Assembly (NCBI GenBank): GCA_023436585.1
Contig: JAEZIN010000023.1
Location: forward strand, 13,368 to 77,367
Origin: Bacillota bacterium
Lineage (GTDB): Bacteria; Bacillota; Clostridia; Christensenellales; Aristaeellaceae
DNA length: 64,000 nt
Reading direction: 5' to 3'
Under the pieces are notes generated by a model. It had not been told where the DNA came from and ran no database searches. It worked only from the letters and a program-made list of their open reading frames with translations. The position numbers were made by a program, and so were the translations under genes. Of this stretch, positions 42,315-50,923 are shown in pieces (the stretch's first letter is position 1; the number at the start of each line of letters is the position of its first letter).

Positions 42315-43775
42315 TTGCACCTGGATGTTTTGATCATCGGGGCCGGCGTGGTGGGATGCGCACTTGCGCGCGAGTTGTCGCGCTATCAGGCAAGAATTGC
42401 GGTATTGGAGCGTATGGCCGATGTGGCGGAAGGCGCCAGCAAGGCCAACAGCGGCATCGTGCACGCTGGGTTTGACGCCAAGCCGGGGACGCTCAAGGCA
42501 CTTTTGAATGTGGAAGGCGCGAAGATGTATCCGGACCTGTGCCGGGAGCTGGGCGCGCCGTATACCCAGCCCGGTGCGATGGTGCTGGGGTTCACGCAGG
42601 AGGATATGCTCACCCTGAAGGATTTGTATGAGCAGGGCGTTGCAAACGGCGTGGCCGGGTTGAAGCTTTTATCGGGGGCGGAAGTGCTGGCGTTGGAGCC
42701 CAACGTGAATCCGCAGGTAAAAGGCGCGCTGCTGGCGGAAACCAGCGGGCTGACCAGCCCCTATGAACTGAGCTTTGCGCTTTCTGACCACGCGGCGCAA
42801 AACGGTGCGGCATTTCATATGGAAACGGAAGTGCAAAGGCTCTACCAGGAGGGTGGTGTATGGCACGCGGTTACCGGCAGCGGGGAGTATACCGCCAGGG
42901 CTGTTGTCAACTGCGCCGGAACCCATTCCGCCAAGCTGCACAACATGATCTCCGATAAAAAATACACCATCGTCCCCCGCCGTGGTGAATACTACCTCAT
43001 GGACAGGATGGCGCACCTGCCGTTTTCCCGTACCATGTTCCAATGCCCCACCAAAATGGGCAAGGGCATACTGGTCAGCCCCACGGTGCACGGGAATCTT
43101 CTGCTGGGCCCCTCCGCCGAGGACATCGACGACGACGCGGATACGGCTACCACTGCCCTGGGGCTGAAGGATGTGTTGGAAAAAGCGAGACTCACCTGGA
43201 AGAACGCTTCGCCCAGGGGCACCATCACCACCTTTTCGGGCATCCGCGCCCATGAAAGCAACGGCGATTTTGTGATCGGCCCGGTGGAAGGAGCGCCTAT
43301 GGCTTTTGAGGCGCTGGGGATCGAGAGTCCGGGGCTTTCCGCCGCGCCGGCCATCGCAAGGCTGCTTGGCGGGCAGATTGTAAAGGTGCTGGACCTTCGG
43401 GAAAAGAGTGATTTCATTGCGGCCATACCCAGGCCCAAAGCCTTTCACGCCATGAGCCTTGCAGAGCGCGCGCAGGCGGTGCTTGATAACCCGGAAAACG
43501 GCAGCCTGGTCTGCCGGTGCGAGCAGGTCACCGAAGCGGAAATAAGGGAGGCCATCCGCCGCCCCGTAGGCGCGCGCACCATCGACGGTGTCAAGCGCCG
43601 CACCAGGGCCGGCATGGGCCGGTGCCAGGGGGGCTTTTGCAGCCCCAGGGTGCTCTCGATCCTTTCGGAAGAATTGGGTGTACCCTATACGCAGGTGACC
43701 AAATGCGGCGGAGACAGCCGGCTGCTGGTGGGCACAATCGCCGAATCCGCGCTGGAGGTGGACCTTGATGACTGA
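42315..43775 (+). CDS. GlpA-like FAD-dependent dehydrogenase with C-terminal BFD [2Fe-2S] domain
   Basis: 486 residues. N-terminal FAD-binding Rossmann fold (DVLIIGAGVVG, residues about 4-14), a DAO-type substrate domain (SKANSGIVHAG), and a C-terminal BFD-like domain with Cys400, Cys402, Cys437 and Cys442 as likely [2Fe-2S] ligands. This is the layout of the anaerobic glycerol-3-phosphate dehydrogenase A subunit and related 2-hydroxy-acid oxidases. It starts at TTG 42315 with GGGGCGG five bases ahead; this gives the normal length, while the frame open further upstream does not look coding. It opens an operon with a second flavoprotein and a DUF1667 protein, a common trio in anaerobes. Glycerol 3-phosphate is the likely, unproven substrate. 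Confidence 0.88.
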   Translation: MHLDVLIIGAGVVGCALARELSRYQARIAVLERMADVAEGASKANSGIVHAGFDAKPGTLKALLNVEGAKMYPDLCRELGAPYTQPGAMVLGFTQEDMLTLKDLYEQGVANGVAGLKLLSGAEVLALEPNVNPQVKGALLAETSGLTSPYELSFALSDHAAQNGAAFHMETEVQRLYQEGGVWHAVTGSGEYTARAVVNCAGTHSAKLHNMISDKKYTIVPRRGEYYLMDRMAHLPFSRTMFQCPTKMGKGILVSPTVHGNLLLGPSAEDIDDDADTATTALGLKDVLEKARLTWKNASPRGTITTFSGIRAHESNGDFVIGPVEGAPMAFEALGIESPGLSAAPAIARLLGGQIVKVLDLREKSDFIAAIPRPKAFHAMSLAERAQAVLDNPENGSLVCRCEQVTEAEIREAIRRPVGARTIDGVKRRTRAGMGRCQGGFCSPRVLSILSEELGVPYTQVTKCGGDSRLLVGTIAESALEVDLDD

Positions 43776-45054
43776 ACAAACAGGCAATCCCATCCTAAAG
43801 ACAGATGTGCTTGTCATCGGCGCCGGTCCGGCGGGGTTGGCTGCCGCCATTGCCGCCCGGGAAGCCGGGATCAGTGATTTGATTGTGCTGGAACGGGAAG
43901 ACTATCCCGGCGGCATCCTGCGCCAATGCATTCACAACGGGTTCGGCCTGCACAGGTTCAAGGAGGAGCTGACCGGGCCGGAATACGCCCAGCGGGACAT
44001 CGACAGGGCGGCGGAACTGGACATCCCCGTACAGTGCGGCACCACCGTGCTCACTGTTGCGGAAGACCATACCGTTACCGCCATCAGCCGGGAGCACGGC
44101 CTGCAGGTGTTTCATGCGGGGGCCGTCGTGCTGGCCATGGGCTGCCGGGAGCGGCCCAGGGGCGCGCTGGCCACGCCCGGCACCAGGTGCGCGGGCATCT
44201 TTTCGGCGGGAACAGCGCAGAAGTTTGTCAACCTGGAAGGCTATATGCCGGGCAAAAGGGTTCTTATCCTGGGCTCCGGGGATATCGGCCTCATCATGGC
44301 CAGGCGCATGACGCTGCAGGGGGCCAAGGTGCTGGCCTGCGTGGAGATCATGCCATTCTCCAGCGGTTTAAACCGCAACATCGTGCAGTGCCTGCAGGAT
44401 TTTAACATACCTTTGCTTTTGAGCCATACCGTGGTGGACATCAGGGGGCGGGACAGGTTGACGGGTGTCACCGTGGCGAAAGTCGATGAAAACCGCAGCC
44501 CCATTCCCGGTACGGAAAAGGAATACGACTGCGATACGCTGCTGTTGTCGGTGGGCCTGATCCCCGAAAACGAGCTGAGCGAAGGCGCCAATGTGAAGCT
44601 GTCGCCGGTCACCGGCGGCGCGGTGGTGGATGATACGCTTCAAACCAGCGTGCCCGGCATATTTGCCTGCGGGAACGTATTGCATGTGCATGACCTGGTG
44701 GACCATGTCAGCGCCGAAAGCCTGCGCGCGGGCCGGGCGGCGGCGGGGTATGTTCAGGGCTTGAAGCCCGCAGGCCGTGCGGTGAACGTGCTGGACGGCG
44801 AGGGTGTTCGCGGTGCCGTTCCCCAAAGGCTGCATCTGCCGGCAGAGGGGGAAGCGGCTTCCCCTGTGGATATCATGTTCCGGCCCGCCAGGGTGTTTGA
44901 GAACGCCTGGGTGGTGGTGCGCTCGGGGGATACGGAACTGCTCCGTAGAAAAAACCGCATCCTGACCCCAGGGGAAATGGCGTCCGTCACCCTGCCGGAA
45001 AAGGCGGTCAGAGCACTGGCCCATTGCGATATCACGGTAGAGATTGTGCCGTAA
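43768..45054 (+). CDS. FAD-dependent pyridine nucleotide-disulfide oxidoreductase-like protein
   Basis: 428 residues with two nucleotide-binding Rossmann folds: FAD (DVLVIGAGPAGLAAA, about 14-28) and NAD(P) (VLILGSGDIGL, about 168-178), plus the second FAD motif TSVPGIFACGN. It probably passes electrons between the GlpA-like subunit and NAD(P) or a membrane carrier. ATG 43768 (nine bases after GGAGG) lies within the last codons of the GlpA-like gene, so translation is likely coupled; TTG 43765 is an alternative. Confidence 0.88.
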   Translation: MTEQTGNPILKTDVLVIGAGPAGLAAAIAAREAGISDLIVLEREDYPGGILRQCIHNGFGLHRFKEELTGPEYAQRDIDRAAELDIPVQCGTTVLTVAEDHTVTAISREHGLQVFHAGAVVLAMGCRERPRGALATPGTRCAGIFSAGTAQKFVNLEGYMPGKRVLILGSGDIGLIMARRMTLQGAKVLACVEIMPFSSGLNRNIVQCLQDFNIPLLLSHTVVDIRGRDRLTGVTVAKVDENRSPIPGTEKEYDCDTLLLSVGLIPENELSEGANVKLSPVTGGAVVDDTLQTSVPGIFACGNVLHVHDLVDHVSAESLRAGRAAAGYVQGLKPAGRAVNVLDGEGVRGAVPQRLHLPAEGEAASPVDIMFRPARVFENAWVVVRSGDTELLRRKNRILTPGEMASVTLPEKAVRALAHCDITVEIVP

Positions 45055-45067
45055 GCGGAGGATATAT

Positions 45068-45421
45068 ATGAAGCAGTTGATTACATGCATCAGTTGTCCC
45101 GTGGGCTGCCGGATGGAAATTACGGTAGAGGGCGGAAATGTGGTTTCCATCACCGGCAACGGCTGCAAGCGTGGCGAGGTGTACGGCCGTCAGGAGAGCA
45201 TTTCTCCCGAACGCATGGTGACGGCGGTGGTTCAAATTTCCGGCCGCCGCATGCCGCTGAGCGTGAAGACGAAATCGCCCATACCGAAAAAGGACATCGC
45301 AAGGTGCATGCGGGAGATTCATGCGCTGAGGCTGAATCCGCCCATCCGCATGGGACAGGTACTATTGGAAAATGTCTGTGGCAGCGGCGTGCCCGTGATC
45401 GCCACCAAAACGGTGGAGTAA
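45068..45421 (+). CDS. DUF1667 domain protein
   Basis: 117 residues with an N-terminal CISCPVGC motif and a later GNGCKRG, giving four cysteines likely to bind a metal or Fe-S cluster. DUF1667 proteins usually accompany GlpA-like and FAD-dependent oxidoreductases, as here, and may be a small electron-transfer subunit. ATG at 45068 follows GGAGG by seven bases. Its stop overlaps the next ATG (TAATG at 45419-45423). Confidence 0.88.
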   Translation: MKQLITCISCPVGCRMEITVEGGNVVSITGNGCKRGEVYGRQESISPERMVTAVVQISGRRMPLSVKTKSPIPKKDIARCMREIHALRLNPPIRMGQVLLENVCGSGVPVIATKTVE

Positions 45422-45951
45422 TGGATAACCGGCGTTTGGGAGAGGATTTTTACCGTCAGGATGTGCTGAAGGCCGCGCCGGAGATGGTGGGCAAGCTGAT
45501 TGCAAGGCGCATGGAGGACGGCACGGTGCTGCGGGGGCGCATCCTGGAGGCGGAGGCCTACCGGGGGGCGGAGGACATGGCCTGCCACGCCCGCCATGGC
45601 AGGACAAGCCGCTGCGCGCCGCTTTTTGAAGCGGGCGGCATCAGCTACGTCTATTTGATCTATGGGCTGCACTGGCTTTTCAATGTGGTGACGGGGGAAA
45701 AGGATGTGCCCCAGGCCGCCTTGATCAGGGCGCTGCAACCGCCGCTTAATGGTCCCGCCAAGTGGACGAAGGCTTTCTCCATCACCGGGCTTCAAAACGG
45801 TCTGGACCTTATACATGGCGATGAAATATGGCTGGAGGACGACGGCTGCCGGCCAAAGATCAAGACGCTGCCCAGGGTGGGCATCGATTACGCCGCTTCC
45901 CCCTGGAAGGAGATCCCCTGGCGGTTTGCCGACGAATCTGTCAGAAAATAA
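45421..45951 (+). CDS. aag: 3-methyladenine (alkylpurine) DNA glycosylase, AAG/MPG family
   Basis: 176 residues. Removes alkylated purines by flipping the base and cleaving the glycosidic bond. Active-site counterparts of the human enzyme are present: Glu45 and Tyr47 in ILEAEAY, His56, and the base-stacking tyrosines in YVYLIYG. The end (GIDYAASPWKEIPWRF) is the normal C-terminal motif, so it is complete although slightly short. It is translationally linked to the DUF1667 gene, an unusual partner for a repair enzyme and probably only shared transcription. Confidence 0.92.
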   Translation: MDNRRLGEDFYRQDVLKAAPEMVGKLIARRMEDGTVLRGRILEAEAYRGAEDMACHARHGRTSRCAPLFEAGGISYVYLIYGLHWLFNVVTGEKDVPQAALIRALQPPLNGPAKWTKAFSITGLQNGLDLIHGDEIWLEDDGCRPKIKTLPRVGIDYAASPWKEIPWRFADESVRK

Positions 45952-45955
45952 AGAA

Positions 45956-45997
45956 CCGGGAGGCATTTTCCGTTGGAAAGCGTCTCCCGGCTTTATT
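45956..45997. terminator. Bidirectional terminator between the glycosylase and rubredoxin genes
   Basis: CCGGGAG (45956-45962) pairs with CTCCCGG (45984-45990), followed by CTTTATTT on the plus strand; the minus strand has a TTCTTTATTTTC tail. Confidence 0.7.
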
Positions 45998-46013
45998 TGG
46001 CTGTAAGGGTGCC

Positions 46014-46172
46014 TTACTGCTTTTCGAACATATCCTTGCCCACGCCGCAAACGGGGCATTCAAAGGTTTCGGGCAGGTTTTCAAAGGGGACGCCAGGCTC
46101 CAGGCCGTTGTCGGGATCGCCCACAGACGGATCGTAAACATAGCCGCAAACGGTGCAAACATAAATATCCAT
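46014..46172 (-). CDS. Rubredoxin
   Basis: 52 residues. Two CxxCG loops ([10 protein letters not shown] near residue 6 and CPVCGVGKD near residue 39) bind a single iron, and the GDPDNG and PGVPFENLP stretches between them are typical. Small electron carrier of anaerobes, often used by oxygen- and peroxide-detoxifying enzymes. ATG at 46172 has GGAGGT eight bases upstream. It has its own promoter and terminator; no partner enzyme is adjacent. Confidence 0.96.
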   Translation of the reverse strand: MDIYVCTVCGYVYDPSVGDPDNGLEPGVPFENLPETFECPVCGVGKDMFEKQ

Positions 46173-46224
46173 GTGTATGTACCTCCGTTTCTGAGTTGGA
46201 GAGGTTCGCCCCCTCTTCTTCCTG

Positions 46225-46253
46225 ATTATACCATGGTAAGGCGGAAAATGAAA
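46225..46253 (-). promoter_or_regulatory. Promoter of the rubredoxin gene
   Basis: Minus strand: TTTCAT (46248-46253), 17 bases, TATAAT (46225-46230) with an upstream TGG (extended -10). Confidence 0.6.
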
Positions 46254-46453
46254 CGGGGAATTTGTTATTATGTATTACATCAAGTGAAAAAATGGCCCGC
46301 CGTGCAGATTGCGCCGGCACCATCTGCACAGGCGCTGCAAAACAGGCAGGGCGGATACCTTAAGAATCTCCCCAGCGCCGCTTGACAGGCAGTGTTTTCC
46401 ACCGCTTAACCGTTGAATGACCGGGAACGTCAATCCAAAGAAAGGATAGGCCC

Positions 46454-46855
46454 ATGAAAGATTTTTTGTACCTTCTCGTGGATCTTGTGGCGAAGGCCCA
46501 TGATTTCCTGTTGCATTTGAATGACAGCTTTGAATTGTATTTAAGCGACAAGCAGCTCCACTTTTGGATCATGGGCGTGCTGGGCTTTCTGCTTTTCCTG
46601 GCGGTGCGCTGGCTGTTTTCTAAGCTTCGGCCCAACGCGGTGGCCTGGGTGTACACCCTGACGGTGATGGGCACCCTGGCCCTGGCCATTGAAATCGGCC
46701 AGGCCGTAACCCATACCGGAAATATGGAGCTGGCTGACGTTGCCATGGGCATGTGGGGCGTGCTGGCTTTCGGGGCTGTCTATACGCTTTTGCATTACCT
46801 ATTCAAGGCACTGCGCAAGGGAAGGAAGCCTACAGGAAAAAAGAAAGGGGCTTGA
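46454..46855 (+). CDS. VanZ-like membrane protein
   Basis: 133 residues with a VanZ-like pattern: conserved DKQLHFWIMG before the second helix, EIGQAV in the middle, and a late Asp (ADVAMGMWG) before the last helix, four helices in all, and a basic C-terminal tail. VanZ-family proteins are small membrane proteins; some give low-level teicoplanin resistance, most are uncharacterised. AAAGGA precedes the ATG. Its last 26 bases overlap the 3' end of the convergent radical SAM gene. Confidence 0.75.
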   Translation: MKDFLYLLVDLVAKAHDFLLHLNDSFELYLSDKQLHFWIMGVLGFLLFLAVRWLFSKLRPNAVAWVYTLTVMGTLALAIEIGQAVTHTGNMELADVAMGMWGVLAFGAVYTLLHYLFKALRKGRKPTGKKKGA

Positions 46856-48506
46856 ATTTAAGGTCATACACTCCCGTAACGGGATTGCGCCTTGCGTAAT
46901 CCGTCCAGTGCAGATACTCGCCGCGGGCGTAGGTGATGATGGCCCCCAGCTTTGTGCCCGGCGGGTATTCCCTGCGCAGCGAGGCCACGGCCTGCTTCAG
47001 CCGCGGGTCGATAATTTCCAGGCAGGCGGGCAGGCGGCCGGTGTTGTCGCTTGCGATGTGGTCCAGGGCCAATGCGTCCCGCAGCGCATCCTTTCGTATG
47101 TTGGGCAGATTCAAAAAGAAGTTCATCGCCAGCTCCGTAAGCTGCTCCAGGGAGAGACCTCCCGGCTTTTTTGCCATCAGATCGCCCAGGCCGCAGAATA
47201 GTTCAAAAGGCGCAAGTCCGCAGGAGTCCAACACCAGATCCAGGGCAGAGCGGAACCTGCCGCTGTTGAGGATTCGATCCACGGCCTGTTCGCACCGCTT
47301 CAGCCTGCCAATGTCTTGATGGGAGAGCCATCTGTTTTCCAGTATTTCGTAAGGCGGTTCCGGATTGTGCAGGAGGCCGTATTCCTCCCGCTGTTCCCAT
47401 AGCCGGCTGCCGGGCAGGAGCTTCAAAAAGCCAAGCTGCAGCATATGCGCCTTTAACTGATAAGCCCTGTTGAAGGATTCTCCAAAGGTTTTGAAATTCT
47501 CATAAGGCAGCCCGGCAATCAAATCTATATGCATGTGAATGTTGTTCGCCTGAACCAGCGCACTTACGTTTCGCGTAAGTTTTTGAAGGTCGGTCTTCCT
47601 TTGACAGGCTTCCAGCGTTTTTTCATGAAAGCTCTGCAGGCCGGCTTCCAGCTGAAAAAGACCCGGCGGCGCTGAGTTCAAAAGCGCCAGCGTCTTTTCG
47701 TCGAAAAGATCGGCGGCTACTTCAAAATGGAAGCATACGCCGGTGAAAGCCCCGTCCCTGTGCTTTTTGATCAGAAAGCGAATCAGCTCCATGGCCCGTT
47801 CCCGGTGGCAGTTGAAGGTGCGGTCTACCAGCTTGATGGTTTTCGCGCCGGAGGCGGCGGCCTTCAGCAAGTCTTTTTTGGCTTGAGCCATGGGGAGGAA
47901 GATCACGCCATCCTCCCGGCCCGACATGCAAAAGGCGCAGTGAAAGGGGCAGCCCCTGGAGGTTTCCACGTAGGCGATGCGGCCATTCAGATGCTTAATG
48001 CACTCCTTTGTGTAGGGGGATGGCGGCGGCAGTACCAAGGGTGCGGGCGGATTGGTGAGGAGGCCGCTTGATTGCCGGAAGGTGAGGCCGGGGATATCGC
48101 CGGCATCTTCCCTTGACGCAAGGCGCTTGCACAGCTGGGCAAAGGCATACTCCCCCGGTCCGGAAATCACATAATCCGCCTGGGGAATTTCCTGCATCAC
48201 GCTTTCCGGGCGGCTGCCGGCCTCCGGCCCGCCCAGTACGATAACGGTTTTTGGCGACAGGAGCTTTAGGCAGGAGGCCAGGGAGCGCACCATGCGGATG
48301 TTCCAGATATAGCAGGAAAAGCCCGCGATTTGGGGCTTAGTTTCCATCAGGGCTTCCAGCGCCTGGGAAAAGGGCTGGTTGATGTTCATCTCCAGCACAC
48401 GGCAGGGTGATTTCACCCCGTATTGCGCAAGGCCGGCCTTCAGGCACCAGGGCGCAAGGTTTTGATGTATGTATTTGCTGGCGATGCCCACAAGGGTCAC
48501 ATGCAC
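46830..48506 (-). CDS. B12-binding radical SAM protein (DUF4080 family)
   Basis: 558 residues. N-terminal cobalamin-binding Rossmann-like domain (about 1-135), radical SAM barrel with SRGCPFHCAFC (CxxxCxxC at about 187-195) binding the [4Fe-4S]/SAM centre, and a DUF4080-type C-terminus. These enzymes typically methylate or rearrange unactivated carbons; the substrate is unknown. It starts with GTG at 48506, eight bases after AAAGAGG; the frame is open much further upstream but that part contains the divergent promoter. It stands alone, so context does not reveal the product. Confidence 0.9.
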   Translation of the reverse strand: MHVTLVGIASKYIHQNLAPWCLKAGLAQYGVKSPCRVLEMNINQPFSQALEALMETKPQIAGFSCYIWNIRMVRSLASCLKLLSPKTVIVLGGPEAGSRPESVMQEIPQADYVISGPGEYAFAQLCKRLASREDAGDIPGLTFRQSSGLLTNPPAPLVLPPPSPYTKECIKHLNGRIAYVETSRGCPFHCAFCMSGREDGVIFLPMAQAKKDLLKAAASGAKTIKLVDRTFNCHRERAMELIRFLIKKHRDGAFTGVCFHFEVAADLFDEKTLALLNSAPPGLFQLEAGLQSFHEKTLEACQRKTDLQKLTRNVSALVQANNIHMHIDLIAGLPYENFKTFGESFNRAYQLKAHMLQLGFLKLLPGSRLWEQREEYGLLHNPEPPYEILENRWLSHQDIGRLKRCEQAVDRILNSGRFRSALDLVLDSCGLAPFELFCGLGDLMAKKPGGLSLEQLTELAMNFFLNLPNIRKDALRDALALDHIASDNTGRLPACLEIIDPRLKQAVASLRREYPPGTKLGAIITYARGEYLHWTDYARRNPVTGVYDLKFKPLSFFL

Positions 48507-48559
48507 CGAAAACACCTCTTTCAGCCCAGATTGTAACATGCTGCGGCAAATAATTGCAA

Positions 48560-48588
48560 TTGCACGGTAAAGATGTGTACGGTATAAT
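48560..48588 (+). promoter_or_regulatory. Promoter of the 48707-54390 gene cluster
   Basis: TTGCAC (48560-48565), exactly 17 bases, TATAAT (48583-48588). A GC-rich hairpin (AACCCGC/GCGGGTT, about 48598-48618) lies just inside the leader. Confidence 0.75.
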
Positions 48589-48706
48589 AGGTTAAGCAAC
48601 CCGCGCGGGCTGCGGGTTGGCGGGCCGTGTACGAAACCGGAACGCCGATAAACATGAGTTAATACAGAAACGGGCATAGGATCATTTCTTAAAGGAGGAA
48701 CAGGGA

Positions 48707-49573
48707 ATGCGGAATGAATCAGCCGCGAAGGCTGTGTCCATTGCATGGAAAAAGACGCTGGGACGGATAAAGGGCAGCTACTCCGACTGGATGGCGGGCA
48801 TGCTGGTGCTGATATTGATCCGGCTTGCCGCTTTGTCGCCCTTGCTTGCGCTTGTGCTTTGCGAAAAGGGCAGCGCGCTGCGCTACCTTGCGCTGCTTAC
48901 GCCGTTATTGTATTCTTTTGTAGTTCTTCCGCTAAGATACACCATGGGGGACGCCATGCAGCACGCGCTGGACGGCGGCTCCTTTGCCACGGTGCGGCTT
49001 GTTCTTTTGGACGGGTACGGAAAAAGACTCCGGACCTTGCTTTTGCAGGCGCTGCACATTTTGCCCTGGGCGCTGCCGCTTTTGATAGGGCTTGGTGCCG
49101 GCGTGTATCTGTGGAAAGGTTTTGAGAACGGAGCCGCCGTCCTGAACACGGTCATCAGCCTGGGCCGGATTTGGGGAAAAGGACACGGACTGGTGGACGG
49201 CTTTATCATGGTGGCGGCATTTGGCGGGCTTTTGCTGCTGGTGCTTCTGTACGGCATGATGCGAAACGGCATGCTCCGTTTTTTGTGGAAGAAGTCCGGC
49301 GGAGATTACGCCATTGCCCGCAGGGAGATGCTTACCCGCTTGAAGGGGCGCAGGGGCGGACAGTTCCTGGCGGGGCTGATTCACGTGCTGATGGCTTTGC
49401 CGGCCTTGCTGGTGAACGCGTATCTTGCCTACCGCATGTACCGCATGCAGGAATTTGTGCCCGGGCTGGCGCTCTATATGTTCCTGGCCATCCTGGTGCT
49501 GTACTGGCCGCTGCTGCCGTTTTCGAGGGTGCTTCAGGCGTATTATATCCGGCTGCCGGAGGAAGAAAAATAA
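48707..49573 (+). CDS. Polytopic membrane protein of unknown function
   Basis: 288 residues with about six membrane helices and a basic cytoplasmic N-terminus (KAVSIAWKKTLGRIKGSY). The overall pattern recalls DUF975-like or glycerophosphodiester-type membrane domains, but I cannot assign a family. ATG at 48707 has AAAGGAGG eight bases ahead. It is the first gene of a tight cluster; the next ATG begins one base after its stop. Confidence 0.6.
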   Translation: MRNESAAKAVSIAWKKTLGRIKGSYSDWMAGMLVLILIRLAALSPLLALVLCEKGSALRYLALLTPLLYSFVVLPLRYTMGDAMQHALDGGSFATVRLVLLDGYGKRLRTLLLQALHILPWALPLLIGLGAGVYLWKGFENGAAVLNTVISLGRIWGKGHGLVDGFIMVAAFGGLLLLVLLYGMMRNGMLRFLWKKSGGDYAIARREMLTRLKGRRGGQFLAGLIHVLMALPALLVNAYLAYRMYRMQEFVPGLALYMFLAILVLYWPLLPFSRVLQAYYIRLPEEEK

Positions 49574-49574
49574 A

Positions 49575-50315
49575 ATGGAACGGCTGGACAAGCTCCTTAG
49601 CATGCAGGGGCTGGGGTCAAGGAGCGATGTAAAGGAGCTCATCCGCCGCGGCCGCGTAACGGTCAATGGCCGGCCTTGCCTTGATCCGGGGCAAAAAACC
49701 GACCCGGATAAAGACGCGGTATTGCTGGACGGGCAGGCTGTATCCCTGTTAACGCTTCGCTATGGCATGCTCAACAAGCCGGCCGGCATACTCACCGCGG
49801 CCAATGACCGCAAGGCAAAAACCGTTGTGGACCTGCTGCCGCCCATATACAGGGCCATGGGGCTGATGCCTGTGGGAAGGCTGGACAAGGACGCCAGGGG
49901 GCTCCTTTTCTTTACCACAGACGGGCCGCTGGCCCACTTTCTTTTGTCGCCCAGGCACCATGTGGCCAAGGAATACCTGGTTCGGGTGGACGGGCCGCTG
50001 AATGAAAAGGATGTGGCGGCGTTTGAAAAGGGATTGCAGCTTTCCGATTTTACCGCCCAGCCGGCCAGGCTGAACATACTGGAATCCGGCCCCATGGAAT
50101 CCAGGGCGGTGGTGACGATTACGGAAGGCAAGTTCCATCAGGTCAAGCGCATGTTTTTAAGCCGGGGGCTTACGGTGACGGATTTGCAGCGGACCTCCTT
50201 TGGCAGCCTGCGATTGGATGAAAACCTGCCGGAGGGCGGGTTCAGGGAACTGAGCGGCCCGGAGGTTGAAGCACTCTGCCGCGACGCTAACAAAGAGGAA
50301 GGAAAAAATGCCTGA
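49575..50315 (+). CDS. RsuA-family pseudouridine synthase
   Basis: 246 residues: N-terminal S4 domain (ERLDKLLSMQGLGSRSDV..., about 2-60) and the RsuA/RluB/E/F catalytic domain with catalytic Asp in GRLDKDARGLL and the KEGKFHQVKRM-like ITEGKFHQVKRM motif. Modifies one uridine in 16S or 23S rRNA. It starts at ATG 49575, one base after the stop of the membrane protein; its end overlaps the next start by eight bases. Confidence 0.92.
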   Translation: MERLDKLLSMQGLGSRSDVKELIRRGRVTVNGRPCLDPGQKTDPDKDAVLLDGQAVSLLTLRYGMLNKPAGILTAANDRKAKTVVDLLPPIYRAMGLMPVGRLDKDARGLLFFTTDGPLAHFLLSPRHHVAKEYLVRVDGPLNEKDVAAFEKGLQLSDFTAQPARLNILESGPMESRAVVTITEGKFHQVKRMFLSRGLTVTDLQRTSFGSLRLDENLPEGGFRELSGPEVEALCRDANKEEGKNA

Positions 50316-50898
50316 CCATTATTTTACCGCGTCGCCGGAAAGCGCCCATAAGCCGTTTGAATGCCAAACGGAGTACCGCGGGCAAGCGCTGGTGTTTGAA
50401 ACGGATGCCGGCGTATTTTCCAGGGACGGATTGGACAAGGGCACGGCGCTGCTGCTGGATGCGCTGCCGGACTTGAAAGGCAATGTGCTGGACATGGGCT
50501 GCGGCTGGGGCGCTGTGGGAATCTCCGTCGCCAAGGCAAACCCCGAAGCCCGGGTGACGATGGCGGACATCAACGGCCGGGCGGCGGAGCTCAGCCGGAA
50601 AAACGCCAAGCGAAACGGTATTGCAGCCAGGGTGTTGGAAAGCGACGGCTTTGCGGCGCTTGGGGACGAAAAGTTTGACTGCATACTGACCAATCCCCCC
50701 ATCCGGGCCGGCAAGCAGGTGATCTACGATCTGTTTGCAAAAAGCGCAGGCCATCTTCATCCGGGAGGTTCCCTGTATCTGGTCATCCGCAAGCAGCAGG
50801 GCGCGCCATCGGCCCTTGCGTTTTTGAATACCATTTTCACAAAGGTGCAGGTGGTGGAAAAGGGCGGGGGCTTCTGGGTAATACGGGCGGATGTTTGA
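50308..50898 (+). CDS. rsmC: RsmC-like class I SAM methyltransferase
   Basis: 196 residues with an MTS-type methyltransferase domain: SAM motif LDMGCGWGAVG at about 66-76, acidic MADIN, and the NPPI catalytic motif (LTNPPIRAGK) of N2-guanine methyltransferases of rRNA. It lacks the N-terminal duplicate domain of E. coli RsmC, as usual in Firmicutes. ATG at 50308, eight bases inside the preceding gene, with GAGGAAGG upstream. The pair of rRNA modifiers is functionally coherent. Confidence 0.88.
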   Translation: MPDHYFTASPESAHKPFECQTEYRGQALVFETDAGVFSRDGLDKGTALLLDALPDLKGNVLDMGCGWGAVGISVAKANPEARVTMADINGRAAELSRKNAKRNGIAARVLESDGFAALGDEKFDCILTNPPIRAGKQVIYDLFAKSAGHLHPGGSLYLVIRKQQGAPSALAFLNTIFTKVQVVEKGGGFWVIRADV

Positions 50899-50923
50899 TT
50901 TAATATACGAAGGAGGCCTTTGT

